Part shown: positions 26,938-35,552 of the stretch, one piece after another
How positions within the stretch are numbered: the first letter of the stretch is position 1
How the letters are laid out: each line of letters starts with the position of its first letter
Source of the DNA: Nitrospinaceae bacterium
GTDB taxonomy: Bacteria > Nitrospinota > Nitrospinia > Nitrospinales > VA-1
Assembly: GCA_029261595.1 (NCBI GenBank)
Contig: JAJDAZ010000039.1
Span: 85,861 to 149,860 of the forward strand
DNA length: 64,000 nucleotides
Reading direction: 5' to 3'
The notes under the pieces: model-generated
The model's database searches: none
The model's input: the letters and a program-made list of their open reading frames with translations, nothing else
What the model was told of the DNA's origin: nothing
Made by a program: the position numbers and the translations under genes

Positions 26938-26995
26938 CTGTCATTGCGAGCCTCGCGTAGCGCCGGGCCCAAGCTTCCTTCGTACCTAGTGGGGT
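26938..26995. repeat. Copy A of an intergenic repeat
   Basis: This block contains TCATTGCGAGCC, CCCAAGCTT and TTCGTACC in that order, and a matching series occurs at 49779-49850. It lies between two gene ends and has no coding frame. It resembles the short degenerate interspersed elements of many genomes (type TCATTGCGAG). Confidence 0.5.
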
Positions 26996-27010
26996 GTTGC
27001 GGGAGTGGGG

Positions 27011-28450
27011 TCATCGCCGCCAGTCATGAAATTTTTTCACCAGGTTGAGCAGACCTTCCGGCGCGTGCGCTTTTTTCCAGATACCGGCGGCGAATTTATT
27101 GGCTTCAGCCATTGTTGGATAAATGTGGATGGTTCCCAGAATCTTGTTCAGCCCCAGCCCGTGCTTCATGGCGGAAACATATTCCGCGATCAGGTCGCCT
27201 GCGTGATACCCTAGAATCGTGACCCCTAAAATTTTGTCCTTGCCCGGCACCGTGAGTACTTTGACGACGCCGTGATCCTCGCTGTCGGCGATGGCGCGGT
27301 CCAGGTCGTCGATTTCGTAACGCGTGACCTCATAAGGAATGCCTTTTTCTTTCGCCGCTTTTTCATTGAGGCCCACCTGGGCGACTTCCGGATCGGTGAA
27401 GGTGCACCAGGGGATGACGCTGTAATCGACCTTGAATTTTTTTAACGGGCTGAACAGGGCGTTGACCGCACAATACCAGGCCTGATGGGCGGCTGTGTGG
27501 GTGAACTGGTACGGCCCCGCCACATCGCCGCAGGCATAAATGTTTTTGTGCGTCGTGGTCCGGAGGTAATCATCCACTTCGATCGTTCCCTGTTTGGTGA
27601 GCTTGACCCCTATGTCTTCCAGCCCGAATCCTTTGGTGTTGGGGGCTCGTCCGGTGGCGATCAGGATTTTGTCAAACTCAATCCGTTCAGTACTGCCATT
27701 TTTTTCTATCAGGACATATTGTTTGCCGTCTTCGACGATGACTTCTTTAAAAGTCGAGTTGACGCTCACATCAACCCCTTCCTCGGTGAACCGTTTGCGG
27801 ATGGCCTGAGCGATTTCGTCGTCCTCCTTCTTCATGATTTCCGGTCCCCTCTGGATCTGGGTCACCTTACTGCCCAGACGGGCGAAGCACTGAACGAGTT
27901 CCGAGCCGATGGGTCCTCCGCCCGCGACCACCAATCGTTTGGGCAACTCCCTAAGCTCCCAGATATTGTCCGAAGTCAAGTAAGGCACTTTATCCAGTCC
28001 CGGAATGTTCGGGACGGCGGGCCGGGCTCCGGTGGCGATGATGATATTGTTGGTGGTCAGGGTTTTACCGTTCACGCTCACTTCATGCGGGGAAAGGATT
28101 TTTGCCTCCCCAGTAAAACAGTCGACGCCGAGGTTCGAGTATCGTTCGACGCTGTCGTGCGGCTCCACTTTCTTGATGACGTTCTGCACCCGATCCATGA
28201 CTTCGGCAAAGTCGAACGTGGCTTCGGCGGATTTTATTCCATAATCTTTGTGCCGCTTGATATAAGAAAGGATTTTCGCGGTTCTTATCAGCGCCTTACT
28301 CGGAACACAACCGGTATTGAGGCAGTCCCCGCCCATCTTGTGCTTTTCGATCAGGGCGACTTTGGCTTTCACCGCAGACGCAATATAAGAAGAGACAAGG
28401 CCTGCTGACCCGGCACCGATAACAATCATATTAAAATCTTTTTTAGCCAT
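27011..28450 (-). CDS. Mercuric-reductase-like pyridine nucleotide-disulfide oxidoreductase
   Basis: This 479-aa flavoprotein has the FAD site VIGAGSAGLVSSYIAS, redox pair Cys43-Cys48 (GGDCLNTGCVPSKAL), NAD(P) site VVAGGGPIGSELVQ and IYACGDVAGP. At the C-terminal active site the usual HPT is YPT (IHIYPTMAEANKFAAG), so the catalytic His of Lpd is replaced by Tyr. That pattern marks the MerA-like branch of general disulfide reductases rather than Lpd. It lacks the C-terminal Cys pair and the N-terminal HMA domain of true MerA, so mercury reduction is not supported. Physiological substrate unknown. Confidence 0.83.
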   Translation of the reverse strand: MAKKDFNMIVIGAGSAGLVSSYIASAVKAKVALIEKHKMGGDCLNTGCVPSKALIRTAKILSYIKRHKDYGIKSAEATFDFAEVMDRVQNVIKKVEPHDSVERYSNLGVDCFTGEAKILSPHEVSVNGKTLTTNNIIIATGARPAVPNIPGLDKVPYLTSDNIWELRELPKRLVVAGGGPIGSELVQCFARLGSKVTQIQRGPEIMKKEDDEIAQAIRKRFTEEGVDVSVNSTFKEVIVEDGKQYVLIEKNGSTERIEFDKILIATGRAPNTKGFGLEDIGVKLTKQGTIEVDDYLRTTTHKNIYACGDVAGPYQFTHTAAHQAWYCAVNALFSPLKKFKVDYSVIPWCTFTDPEVAQVGLNEKAAKEKGIPYEVTRYEIDDLDRAIADSEDHGVVKVLTVPGKDKILGVTILGYHAGDLIAEYVSAMKHGLGLNKILGTIHIYPTMAEANKFAAGIWKKAHAPEGLLNLVKKFHDWRR

Positions 28451-28595
28451 TTCAGGTCACCCGGAAAAATTAATGTTTTGGGTTTGTCGTCAAAAGATCA
28501 AATTCATTACAGAAACTATTTTTTCTATAGAAGGACAAAAATTTTATCAGAAAAAGGGCGGGCCGGGCGGGAGTTTAAAGAGGATAGTTTTGGGT

Positions 28596-31337
28596 CTAAA
28601 CCGTCCAGCCCTTCTCGGTGGCAAGTTTTAATACGGCCGGCACAATGGTGACAGAGGCTACCAGACAACTCCCCACCCCGATCGTCAACACCAGACCGAG
28701 GCTGAAGATGCCTTGATGGTCCGCAACCATCATACTTCCGAATCCGATCATGGTGGTCAATGAGCTGAGGATGACGGCCTGTCCGGTGCTTTTGGAAAGC
28801 ACGGGAATGGTTTTGTCCGGTTCTTCCCGGTAACGATGAATGATGTGAATTCCATTCACCACCCCGATGCCCAGGATGAGTGGCAGGATCACCAGATTGG
28901 CCAGATTGAACCGAACGCCCACGAGATCCATGATGCCGATGGTCCAGAGAGACCCCACAATGACCGGCAGAAAAATGAACAGGGTGGTTTTAAATTTTTT
29001 GAAGGTCAAAATAACAAAAAAGACAATCGCCGCCATCGCATAAATCCCACCGTTCACATAGCCTTCTTTCATCAGTCTGCTCGACTCGAACATATGCACC
29101 GCGTTTCCGACCACATCCGGGTCCACGCCGCGCAATTGAGCCAGGAACTTTTCCCTTTGGTCGATATCCCAAAAATCCACACTGGGGAAAATGGAGATCA
29201 TGAATCGTCCCTTATTGCTGATGAACCGCTTCCTCATTTCAGCGGGAAGCTCGTTGATTTTCACCGGTGACGGGTCCGCATTTTTTCTAAGGTCAGACAT
29301 CTTGCCCCGGTAATCGGCAAAGAGCTGTTTGGAAAAACCGGATAATCTTTCATTGGCAACTCCCGGTTCGATTTTTTCCAGTTGACCCATAGCCCGTTGC
29401 ACCCAGAGACCCGCCTGCTGAACGGAATCGTTGGGATCGTCCCCTTTACTGCGCAATTTGAAGCGTATTCTTTTCAGGCTTCTGGAAATAGATTTTGACG
29501 AAAACGGCGGGTCTTCCTCCTCGACTTGAAGGTCCCTCAGGACCGAAGCATTTTTCTCAAGAAACTTCAGGTTATCCGATTGGTGAACCGGCATCATGGA
29601 AAGGATGCTTTCTACCTCACTCACCGTGGACAATTTCTTGACCGCGTCGAGTTTTTTTTGAGCCTCTTCCAGGGTATCGGCGAGCATGGCCGCCGACCAG
29701 GTAGACCGATTGGCGTTTTCCATGATTTTAATTTCATAGGCAACCGCTTCGGTGTTTTTCGCTTGCAGGTTGAGAAGATTATAATCGAAGGCCAGATTTC
29801 GCAATGAGAGAGTTGATAGTGCAACGAGGAACAGGCATACGAAGATGATGATGTAATAATGACGAAACAATCCCTCCATCCATTTTTTCTTCTCTGCGGT
29901 TGGAGTCACCCCGTTGTAATCGGTTTTTCGAAATTTTTCTTCCACCGCGAGAAGCGCCGGGAGGAGAAGAAGCATCGCCAGCATACAAAATACAATTCCC
30001 CAGGCGGCAATCCACCCAAGCTCCGCGACGCCAATAAAGTCCGTCAAGGTCATCGCGCCGAATGCCAGGGCGGTGGTGATGGCTCCAGCAAAATTACCCC
30101 GGCCGGTTCCTTCCACGGTTTTTTGCAGGGAGCTGGGAATGTCTCCCCCGGCCATCCTTTCTTCTTTGTACCTCTCCAGCATGTGAATGCCGAAATCGAT
30201 TCCCAACCCGATGAGAATGGTGGTGAACACCACGGATAGAATATTCAAATGCCCGACGGTGAGCGTTGTGAAACCTATCGACCAGCAAAGGGCCACGATC
30301 AGGCAGAAAACCGCCATCAAAGGTTTGGCGACGCCTCGAAACGCCAGGATGAACAGAAGAGACACACCCGCCAATGCAATGAGAGTGGCTTTCTTCACGT
30401 CGATCTGCGTCAGGGTCATTTCGTCCGAGGCGATGACATCCTCGCCGGTGATGCCCACCTGGACCTCTGGAAACTGTTTGAGGGTTTCACCGACCAGCTT
30501 TCTGGAGATCTCGATGGAATCCTTGTAACCCGTAAAGCTGGTTTCATCTTCGCTGGGGGTCACCAGAATAAACATCAGATCGTTTTTTCCGGAAATCAGA
30601 TAGCCCTGCTCTTTCAGGGACTCTCCGTTGCCAGTGAAAAACGAGGCCCAGGGCGATTGATAGACGCTGTCGCCCTTTAAATGAGCCACCATCTGTTGTA
30701 ACAGGGAAATCAGTAATCCAAGATCGGCGGTTTCATCTTTTTTTTCTCCGTTTTCCGAGCCGATAAAATCGGATAACAAGGTGTTTACCATTCCGGAGCT
30801 TATTTCAGCATTGATACTTCTGAGGAGCTGATCCAGATTGGGGGAGGCGTTGAGATCTTCCAGAAACTGCTGCCGCTCTTCAATTTTTTGAATGAGATCC
30901 GCAAGCTCTTTTGGGTCGAGAAAAAGCAGGCCCTTGTCCTTGAAGTAGGTGGTGTCAATTTTGTAGAAGACATCGGAAAAAACATTGGGTTGGGATTTCA
31001 ATTTTGCGGCCAACGCTTCGGCAAAGTTTTTTTTCTGCGCAGGATCTTTTCCTTCGACCACCACTATCATGCCGTCAAAGTCATCGAACTCCTGGCGAAA
31101 CATTTTATGCCGTTCCACATAGGGAAGGTCCTTGGCGACAAGATCTCCTCTTCCGGTTTTGAACGTGAGTTTTTCCAGCGTCACCCAAAGGGAAAGGGCA
31201 GCCAGTACCAGGGAGACGACAATGACCGAAAAGGAATGGTTGTATGCGAAGAGCTCAACACGATGAAAAAACCGGTCCAGGATATTTTTAGGACCGGCGG
31301 AACTTTTCTGATTGTTCCCAGTTTTTTGTGGTGTCAT
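28596..31337 (-). CDS. RND-superfamily exporter (MMPL/HpnN type)
   Basis: This 913-aa inner-membrane protein has the RND arrangement in two halves: one N-terminal helix, a periplasmic loop, then a block of five helices, repeated. The first helix is about residues 36-56, the first block about 300-470 (with GLGIDFGIHMLERY), and the second block near 770-905 (LGIGVVNGIHIIHRY). These GxxxDxG-like helix-4 motifs carry the proton-relay residues in MMPL/HpnN exporters. Substrate is probably a lipid such as a hopanoid, but that is inference. No membrane-fusion or outer-membrane partner lies nearby. Confidence 0.88.
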   Translation of the reverse strand: MTPQKTGNNQKSSAGPKNILDRFFHRVELFAYNHSFSVIVVSLVLAALSLWVTLEKLTFKTGRGDLVAKDLPYVERHKMFRQEFDDFDGMIVVVEGKDPAQKKNFAEALAAKLKSQPNVFSDVFYKIDTTYFKDKGLLFLDPKELADLIQKIEERQQFLEDLNASPNLDQLLRSINAEISSGMVNTLLSDFIGSENGEKKDETADLGLLISLLQQMVAHLKGDSVYQSPWASFFTGNGESLKEQGYLISGKNDLMFILVTPSEDETSFTGYKDSIEISRKLVGETLKQFPEVQVGITGEDVIASDEMTLTQIDVKKATLIALAGVSLLFILAFRGVAKPLMAVFCLIVALCWSIGFTTLTVGHLNILSVVFTTILIGLGIDFGIHMLERYKEERMAGGDIPSSLQKTVEGTGRGNFAGAITTALAFGAMTLTDFIGVAELGWIAAWGIVFCMLAMLLLLPALLAVEEKFRKTDYNGVTPTAEKKKWMEGLFRHYYIIIFVCLFLVALSTLSLRNLAFDYNLLNLQAKNTEAVAYEIKIMENANRSTWSAAMLADTLEEAQKKLDAVKKLSTVSEVESILSMMPVHQSDNLKFLEKNASVLRDLQVEEEDPPFSSKSISRSLKRIRFKLRSKGDDPNDSVQQAGLWVQRAMGQLEKIEPGVANERLSGFSKQLFADYRGKMSDLRKNADPSPVKINELPAEMRKRFISNKGRFMISIFPSVDFWDIDQREKFLAQLRGVDPDVVGNAVHMFESSRLMKEGYVNGGIYAMAAIVFFVILTFKKFKTTLFIFLPVIVGSLWTIGIMDLVGVRFNLANLVILPLILGIGVVNGIHIIHRYREEPDKTIPVLSKSTGQAVILSSLTTMIGFGSMMVADHQGIFSLGLVLTIGVGSCLVASVTIVPAVLKLATEKGWTV

Positions 31338-31523
31338 GAATAAATTACGATTGCATCCCGATAGAGGATTTCAAATAGTTGGAATTTTTATGGCAATTGA
31401 TTCTCTTCGATGTCAAAGGGGCGGCTCATGGCAACAATAAATTTTCGAGGCACGTGTAAAGTTTAACATGGGGAAATTAACGAAACAGGTTGGGGTTTAC
31501 AAACGAATTTTTTCCCTTGAGAA

Positions 31524-31554
31524 AATAAAATCCGACCGCAGACAATATTTTATT
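31524..31554 (-). terminator. Possible terminator of the PagL-like gene
   Basis: AATAAAAT (31524-31531) pairs with ATTTTATT (31547-31554), just past the stop of the leftward gene at 31560, and on that strand the stem leads into T-rich sequence. The all-A/T stem makes it weak. Confidence 0.35.
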
Positions 31555-31559
31555 GTGTC

Positions 31560-32189
31560 TTAAAACTGAATGCCCAGACTAAACACATGCGCATTCACTC
31601 CCACATTGGGAGAGTCGGTGCCCGCATTGGAAACATGGAACAGGCGGTAGTTGATCGAGTAGGACCCATGATCCAGAAAATATTCCAACCCCGCGCCTGC
31701 ATGGAGAAGGAACTGAAACCGGCCTCCCAACTCGCGGTCGGCAACATCCTCCCAGTCAGTATAGGAAGCGCCGGCCCCCAGAAGAATATTCGGTGCCCAC
31801 CTTCGATGGGGATTTAAAAATTTATACTGGAACAGCAAAGGCGAGGCCCCTGCCAGGTATTCTCCATCCCGATTCAAAATGGTGGCCGCCCCGGCTTCCA
31901 GTTGCCAGAATAATGCTCCTTGATACCAGGATTTACCTACCAATCCAGAGAGATTATATTGAAAATTTGGAAAAAAGAACAAAAAGGTAAGGTCCACCGG
32001 GTCCTGTCCGGTCAGGCTCTCTGAAAAGCCAAAAAGATCGTCCGTAGAGCCGACCCCGACCTGAACGCCGAAGGATTGGTTTCCCTTTACAGATCGGTCG
32101 GCTATCCCTCCGCTCTCTGCCACCGCCTGAGACATCCCGAATGCGATAAAGAAAGCGGAGGCCAGGAAATTTCGAAGCAATTTTTTCAT
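31560..32189 (-). CDS. Outer-membrane lipid A 3-O-deacylase (PagL) family protein
   Basis: The 209-aa product has a signal peptide (MKKLLRNFLASAFFIAFG, cleavage near AVAES) and a beta-barrel pattern of alternating residues ending in Phe (SLGIQF), typical of outer-membrane proteins. Near the end YRLFHVSNAGTDSPNVGVN matches the PagL catalytic His-x-Ser-Asn segment. PagL trims the 3-position acyl chain from lipid A. I start at ATG 32189, where the signal peptide begins, rather than GTG 32234. It is monocistronic, between the exporter and tatA. Confidence 0.75.
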   Translation of the reverse strand: MKKLLRNFLASAFFIAFGMSQAVAESGGIADRSVKGNQSFGVQVGVGSTDDLFGFSESLTGQDPVDLTFLFFFPNFQYNLSGLVGKSWYQGALFWQLEAGAATILNRDGEYLAGASPLLFQYKFLNPHRRWAPNILLGAGASYTDWEDVADRELGGRFQFLLHAGAGLEYFLDHGSYSINYRLFHVSNAGTDSPNVGVNAHVFSLGIQF

Positions 32190-32353
32190 TTTTGCAATAA
32201 ATAAGGAAATTCGATTGAATTGGGGATTTGGCACAAAATTTCTCTCGATTTTACCACGTAAATTTTTGATTTCCAGTGGTTAAATTATTTGCAACCATTT
32301 ACCCCGGTGCTATAATCAACACCTTCAAGAACTTCAGCAAAAGGGTTTGTCTT

Positions 32354-32644
32354 ATGATGGGTATAGGTTTTCCAGAATTGATGATTATTTTGGTCATCAT
32401 CATGATTATTTTTGGCGCCGGGAAGCTCCCCGAAATTGGCAGTGCTTTTGGAAACAGCATCAAAAACTTCAAGAGCTCCATGAAAGAAGCGGATGATATT
32501 AAAGAGGACATGGATATAAGTAAAACCATGGAAGATGGAGATGTGGCAAAAGCTGAGATTGGGGAAGGTGACGGCGAGAACAAGCAGGAATCCCCATCCG
32601 CAGAAGAACCCGCTCCCCCCGCAGAAGAACCTCAAGCAAAATAA
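32354..32644 (+). CDS. tatA: Twin-arginine translocase TatA/TatB-type subunit
   Basis: This 96-aa protein has one N-terminal membrane helix ([15 protein letters not shown]), the [10 protein letters not shown] hinge found in TatA proteins, an amphipathic helix ([15 protein letters not shown]) and an acidic, Pro-rich tail. TatA forms the pore of the Tat system for folded proteins. There are two ATGs in a row (32354 and 32357); either may be used. No tatC is adjacent. Confidence 0.88.
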   Translation: MMGIGFPELMIILVIIMIIFGAGKLPEIGSAFGNSIKNFKSSMKEADDIKEDMDISKTMEDGDVAKAEIGEGDGENKQESPSAEEPAPPAEEPQAK

Positions 32645-32782
32645 TCCGGGGGTTTTGGCGGTGGGTGGAGTCTCATGACCCCTGCCGTCCACCTCATGAC
32701 CCGGTAAAACAAGATATTTGCGATGGCCCCCCTGACGGGCCACCCTTATTAGATGCCCTTTTTTTCAATGGGCTCTCATTTC

Positions 32783-32876
32783 ATTGCATCGCTTTTAATG
32801 CACTTGCATCTTAATAACAGGCGAACGAGGACTCTCTGTATCCAAGAGGGCGCTGTTTTAGGCAGAGCGATGCAAT
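32783..32876. promoter_or_regulatory. Long inverted repeat before the ECF sigma gene
   Basis: ATTGCATCGCT (32783-32793) and AGCGATGCAAT (32866-32876) form a perfect 11-bp inverted repeat with a 72-base interior, ending 40 bases before the sigma-factor ATG. The interior includes a smaller CTCT/AGAG dyad. It may be a leader structure or a pair of operator half sites. A short hairpin, CCCC/GGGG (32892-32903), overlaps the ribosome-binding GGGGAG. Confidence 0.5.
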
Positions 32877-32916
32877 AAACCAGAGAAACAGCCCCTGATG
32901 GGGAGTTTTACAGAAA

Positions 32917-33546
32917 ATGTCGTTTACCCAAAATAAAGAAACCAAAGAAGCGGAAGAAGCCCTGGTCAGGGAGTTCCAGGCCGGGAACCTGGAGGCTTAC
33001 GACCAGATCGCTGAGATATACCAAAAGAAAATTTACGCTCTTAGTTTCAATATGACGCGCAATCCCATGGACGCGCAGGACGTGACCCAGGAAGTTTTGC
33101 TGACCCTCTTTAGAAAAGCGCATACGTTCCAGGGCAAATCGGCTTTCTCCAGTTGGGTGTATCGAATCACCTTGAACGCCACGTACATGAAACTCAGGAG
33201 CAAAAAAAAGGAACCCAATGTTTCATTGGAAGATTTACTTCCTGCATACAATGCCTCTGGATACCAACAGGAAAAAATTCAGGATTGGTCGGAAAATACA
33301 GAATCCTTGTTGTTTGCCAATGAGACCCGAGAGGTTATCCAAAAAGCTGTAGACCAGTTGCCTGAAAAAGAAAAGGTGGTTTTCATACTGCGGGACGGAG
33401 AGGGGTTGTCCACCGAAAAAGTGAGCGAAATTCTGGAACTGACGATTCCCGCTGTAAAGTCCAGATTGCACAGGGCAAGATTATTTTTAAGGAAAAAGCT
33501 GTCACCCTATTTTGAAGAATATAACTCCCGGAGAGAGAAAAAATGA
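32917..33546 (+). CDS. ECF sigma factor (RpoE-like)
   Basis: This 209-aa sigma-70-family protein has region 2 (DAQDVTQEVLLTLFRKAHTF and SAFSSWVYRITLNATYM) and region 4 (LPEKEKVVFILRDGEGLSTEKV and PAVKSRLHRARLFLRKKL), joined by a loop, with no region 1 or 3. It directs RNA polymerase to stress-type promoters. It overlaps the anti-sigma gene by four bases (ATGA), the usual coupled pair. Target genes cannot be read from here. Confidence 0.93.
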   Translation: MSFTQNKETKEAEEALVREFQAGNLEAYDQIAEIYQKKIYALSFNMTRNPMDAQDVTQEVLLTLFRKAHTFQGKSAFSSWVYRITLNATYMKLRSKKKEPNVSLEDLLPAYNASGYQQEKIQDWSENTESLLFANETREVIQKAVDQLPEKEKVVFILRDGEGLSTEKVSEILELTIPAVKSRLHRARLFLRKKLSPYFEEYNSRREKK

Positions 33547-33785
33547 TTTGCTGCAAAGAATGCCTGGACTTGCTATCCGATTATATGGATGGGGATTTGG
33601 ACCCTCAAACCAGCGCCGATCTTGAAGAACATTTCCAGGATTGCCCTCCTTGCATCGCCTTTTTAAACACCTTTAAAAGTTCGACGCATTTGGCCGGTGA
33701 AACTTTACGTGAAGTTGATATTCCAGAGGTCGTCCAGGGCAAAATGAAAGAATTTATCAGCCAGCAAAAAAAGAAAAAGAGTTAG
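33543..33785 (+). CDS. Zinc-finger anti-sigma factor (ZAS type)
   Basis: This 80-aa protein begins with the zf-HC2 fold: CCKECLDLLSDYMDGDL, then HFQDCPPC, giving the H-x3-C-x2-C motif of zinc-dependent anti-sigma factors. The rest is a short charged helix and a Lys-rich tail with no membrane segment, so it would be soluble. It overlaps the ECF sigma gene and should bind and hold that sigma factor inactive. It is shorter than membrane-spanning RseA-type factors. Confidence 0.88.
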   Translation: MICCKECLDLLSDYMDGDLDPQTSADLEEHFQDCPPCIAFLNTFKSSTHLAGETLREVDIPEVVQGKMKEFISQQKKKKS

Positions 33786-33858
33786 TTTGTTTCTTTTTCA
33801 GATTGAGCATTAACCCGCAATAATCCCTACGCTTTCCTCTTATTTCGGAATACACCCG

Positions 33859-33887
33859 TTGACAAAGCTTTAGAGTTTATCTATAGT
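33859..33887 (+). promoter_or_regulatory. Near-perfect sigma-70 promoter
   Basis: TTGACA (33859-33864), a 17-base spacer and TATAGT (33882-33887) precede the DUF151 gene by about 97 bases. This is one of the best promoter matches in the window. Confidence 0.8.
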
Positions 33888-33984
33888 CGAATCAGGTAAA
33901 TGACTCATCATAAGGCCCTCTCTGCAAGGCATTTAAAAGAAAAACTTGGCCTTCTCTTACTGAAAAATTTAAAAGGTATTCCTC

Positions 33985-34473
33985 ATGGTTGAAATGAAGG
34001 TTGAAGGTTTGACTCTAGACCCTCTGACCAATATGCCTATCATTATATTAAAAGATTCGACGGGAGCCAAAGCGCTTCCCATCTGGGTGGGTTATTTCGA
34101 GGCCAATGCCATTGCTCTGGAAATAGAAAAGATAACCACGCCCCGTCCCATGACGCATGACCTTCTCAGGAATCTCATCAACACCATGAAGGCCAAGATC
34201 AACCATATCCTCGTCAGCGAGTTGAAGGACAATACATTCTATGCCGTGATTTCTCTGGTCTATGGAGGAAACACCGTGTCCATTGATTCCCGACCCAGCG
34301 ACGCGATCGCTCTGGCGCTTCGAACCAAATCGCCGATTTATGTCGAAGAAAAAGTGATTGAAGCCGCCAAGAGTCTGGACCTGCCCAACCCCGAAACGAC
34401 AAAATTGGACGAAAAACAGCAGTGGAAAGACTGGTTGGATAATATCAAGCCCCAGGATTTCGGGAAGGCATAA
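33985..34473 (+). CDS. Bifunctional nuclease (DUF151/BFN) family protein
   Basis: This 162-aa protein matches the BFN domain family: LPIWVGYFEANAIALEIEKI, MTHDLLRNLI, and the late signature DSRPSDAIALALRTKSPIYV. Plant and Thermotoga members have been reported to have dual nuclease activity, but bacterial roles are poorly known. A strong promoter drives it. An isolated gene, with nadK 180 bases downstream. Confidence 0.85.
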   Translation: MVEMKVEGLTLDPLTNMPIIILKDSTGAKALPIWVGYFEANAIALEIEKITTPRPMTHDLLRNLINTMKAKINHILVSELKDNTFYAVISLVYGGNTVSIDSRPSDAIALALRTKSPIYVEEKVIEAAKSLDLPNPETTKLDEKQQWKDWLDNIKPQDFGKA

Positions 34474-34656
34474 AATTTCGGCTCCGTTGGCTTTTTGTCC
34501 CCTCCGTTAAAAATTTTCTCTTATACTGAATCCCGATGTGAATCCTGACGCGGCGTGTTTTGATTGTTTGGAAGATCCGTTGAGGGCGAGTGGAAACGTT
34601 CAATCATTAGAAATCCCCTTGAAAATCATTTCCCCCTTTTTTAACAGGATCGTGCG

Positions 34657-35529
34657 GTGAAAAAAATAGGGATCTTTTGTAAGCAAAAACTTCCTGTCGG
34701 CCGAAAAATTTTGACTGAGCTGATTCAATGGCTGAGCTCAAAAGACCGCCAGGTGATCCTGGATAATGAAACCGCTAAAATTATAGGAGAAGAATCTTCC
34801 CACCAGGGGGCGGACATTGCTTCCTGTGCCGATCTCATCATCGTTCTGGGCGGCGACGGCACCCTGTTGAGTGTGGCGAGGAGCGCTCATCCCTTCAATG
34901 TTCCCATTTTAGCGGTCAACCAGGGCAGTTTGGGATTCCTGGCCGAAGTCACCCTGCCGGACCTGTATGAAGTTTTGGAAAATGTATTGAACGGTCGGTT
35001 TGAATGCGAAAACCGGATGCTGCTGAACGCCTGTATCTGGCGGGACAAAAAAAAAGTGGGCGATTACCATGTCTTAAATGACGTTGTCATCAATAAAGGA
35101 GTGCTGGCCCGAATCGTCAATCTGAAAGTTCAGGTGAACGGTCAGTACATGACCTCGTACCGGGCCGACGGTCTCATCATTGCCACGCCCACAGGTTCCA
35201 CCGCATACTCCCTTTCGGCTGGCGGACCCATCATTCACCCCAGCATGGACGCCCTGGTTTTAAGCCCCATTTGCCCGTTCACTTTGACCAACCGATCGAT
35301 CGTGATTCCCGATCAATCCCTCATTCAAGTGGAACTCGCAACCGAAAATGAAAATGTGCGGGTCACGTTGGACGGACAGGAGGGATGCGATATGTTACAG
35401 GGCGATGTGCTGGAAGTAAAAAAAGCCGAAACCTCCATCAAATTGATCCAGGCCTCTGGCAGGAATTATTATCAAATCCTGCGGAAAAAACTGCATTGGG
35501 GCAGTAACGTTGCCAACGTAAAGCGTTAA
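34657..35529 (+). CDS. nadK: NAD kinase
   Basis: NAD kinase makes NADP from NAD and ATP (or polyphosphate). The 290-aa protein has the GGDGT motif (65-69) in IIVLGGDGTLLSVARS, the NQGSLGFLAEV strand, VLNDVVINKG and the TPTGSTAYSLSAGGPI loop, all diagnostic. A GTG start at 34657 follows an AGGA ribosome site. Length is normal. Confidence 0.96.
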   Translation: MKKIGIFCKQKLPVGRKILTELIQWLSSKDRQVILDNETAKIIGEESSHQGADIASCADLIIVLGGDGTLLSVARSAHPFNVPILAVNQGSLGFLAEVTLPDLYEVLENVLNGRFECENRMLLNACIWRDKKKVGDYHVLNDVVINKGVLARIVNLKVQVNGQYMTSYRADGLIIATPTGSTAYSLSAGGPIIHPSMDALVLSPICPFTLTNRSIVIPDQSLIQVELATENENVRVTLDGQEGCDMLQGDVLEVKKAETSIKLIQASGRNYYQILRKKLHWGSNVANVKR

Positions 35530-35552
35530 CGACTTCCCGACGATTTTTCTTG

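Noticed and set aside
27485-28408. Long open frame (307 codons) on the plus strand opposite the mercuric-reductase-like gene
   Set aside because: It is fully antisense to a well-supported flavoprotein gene, has no recognisable motif and follows that gene's codon pattern in mirror image.
27011-28450. True mercuric reductase (merA)
   Set aside because: It has neither the C-terminal cysteine pair nor the metal-binding N domain, and no mer genes are near.
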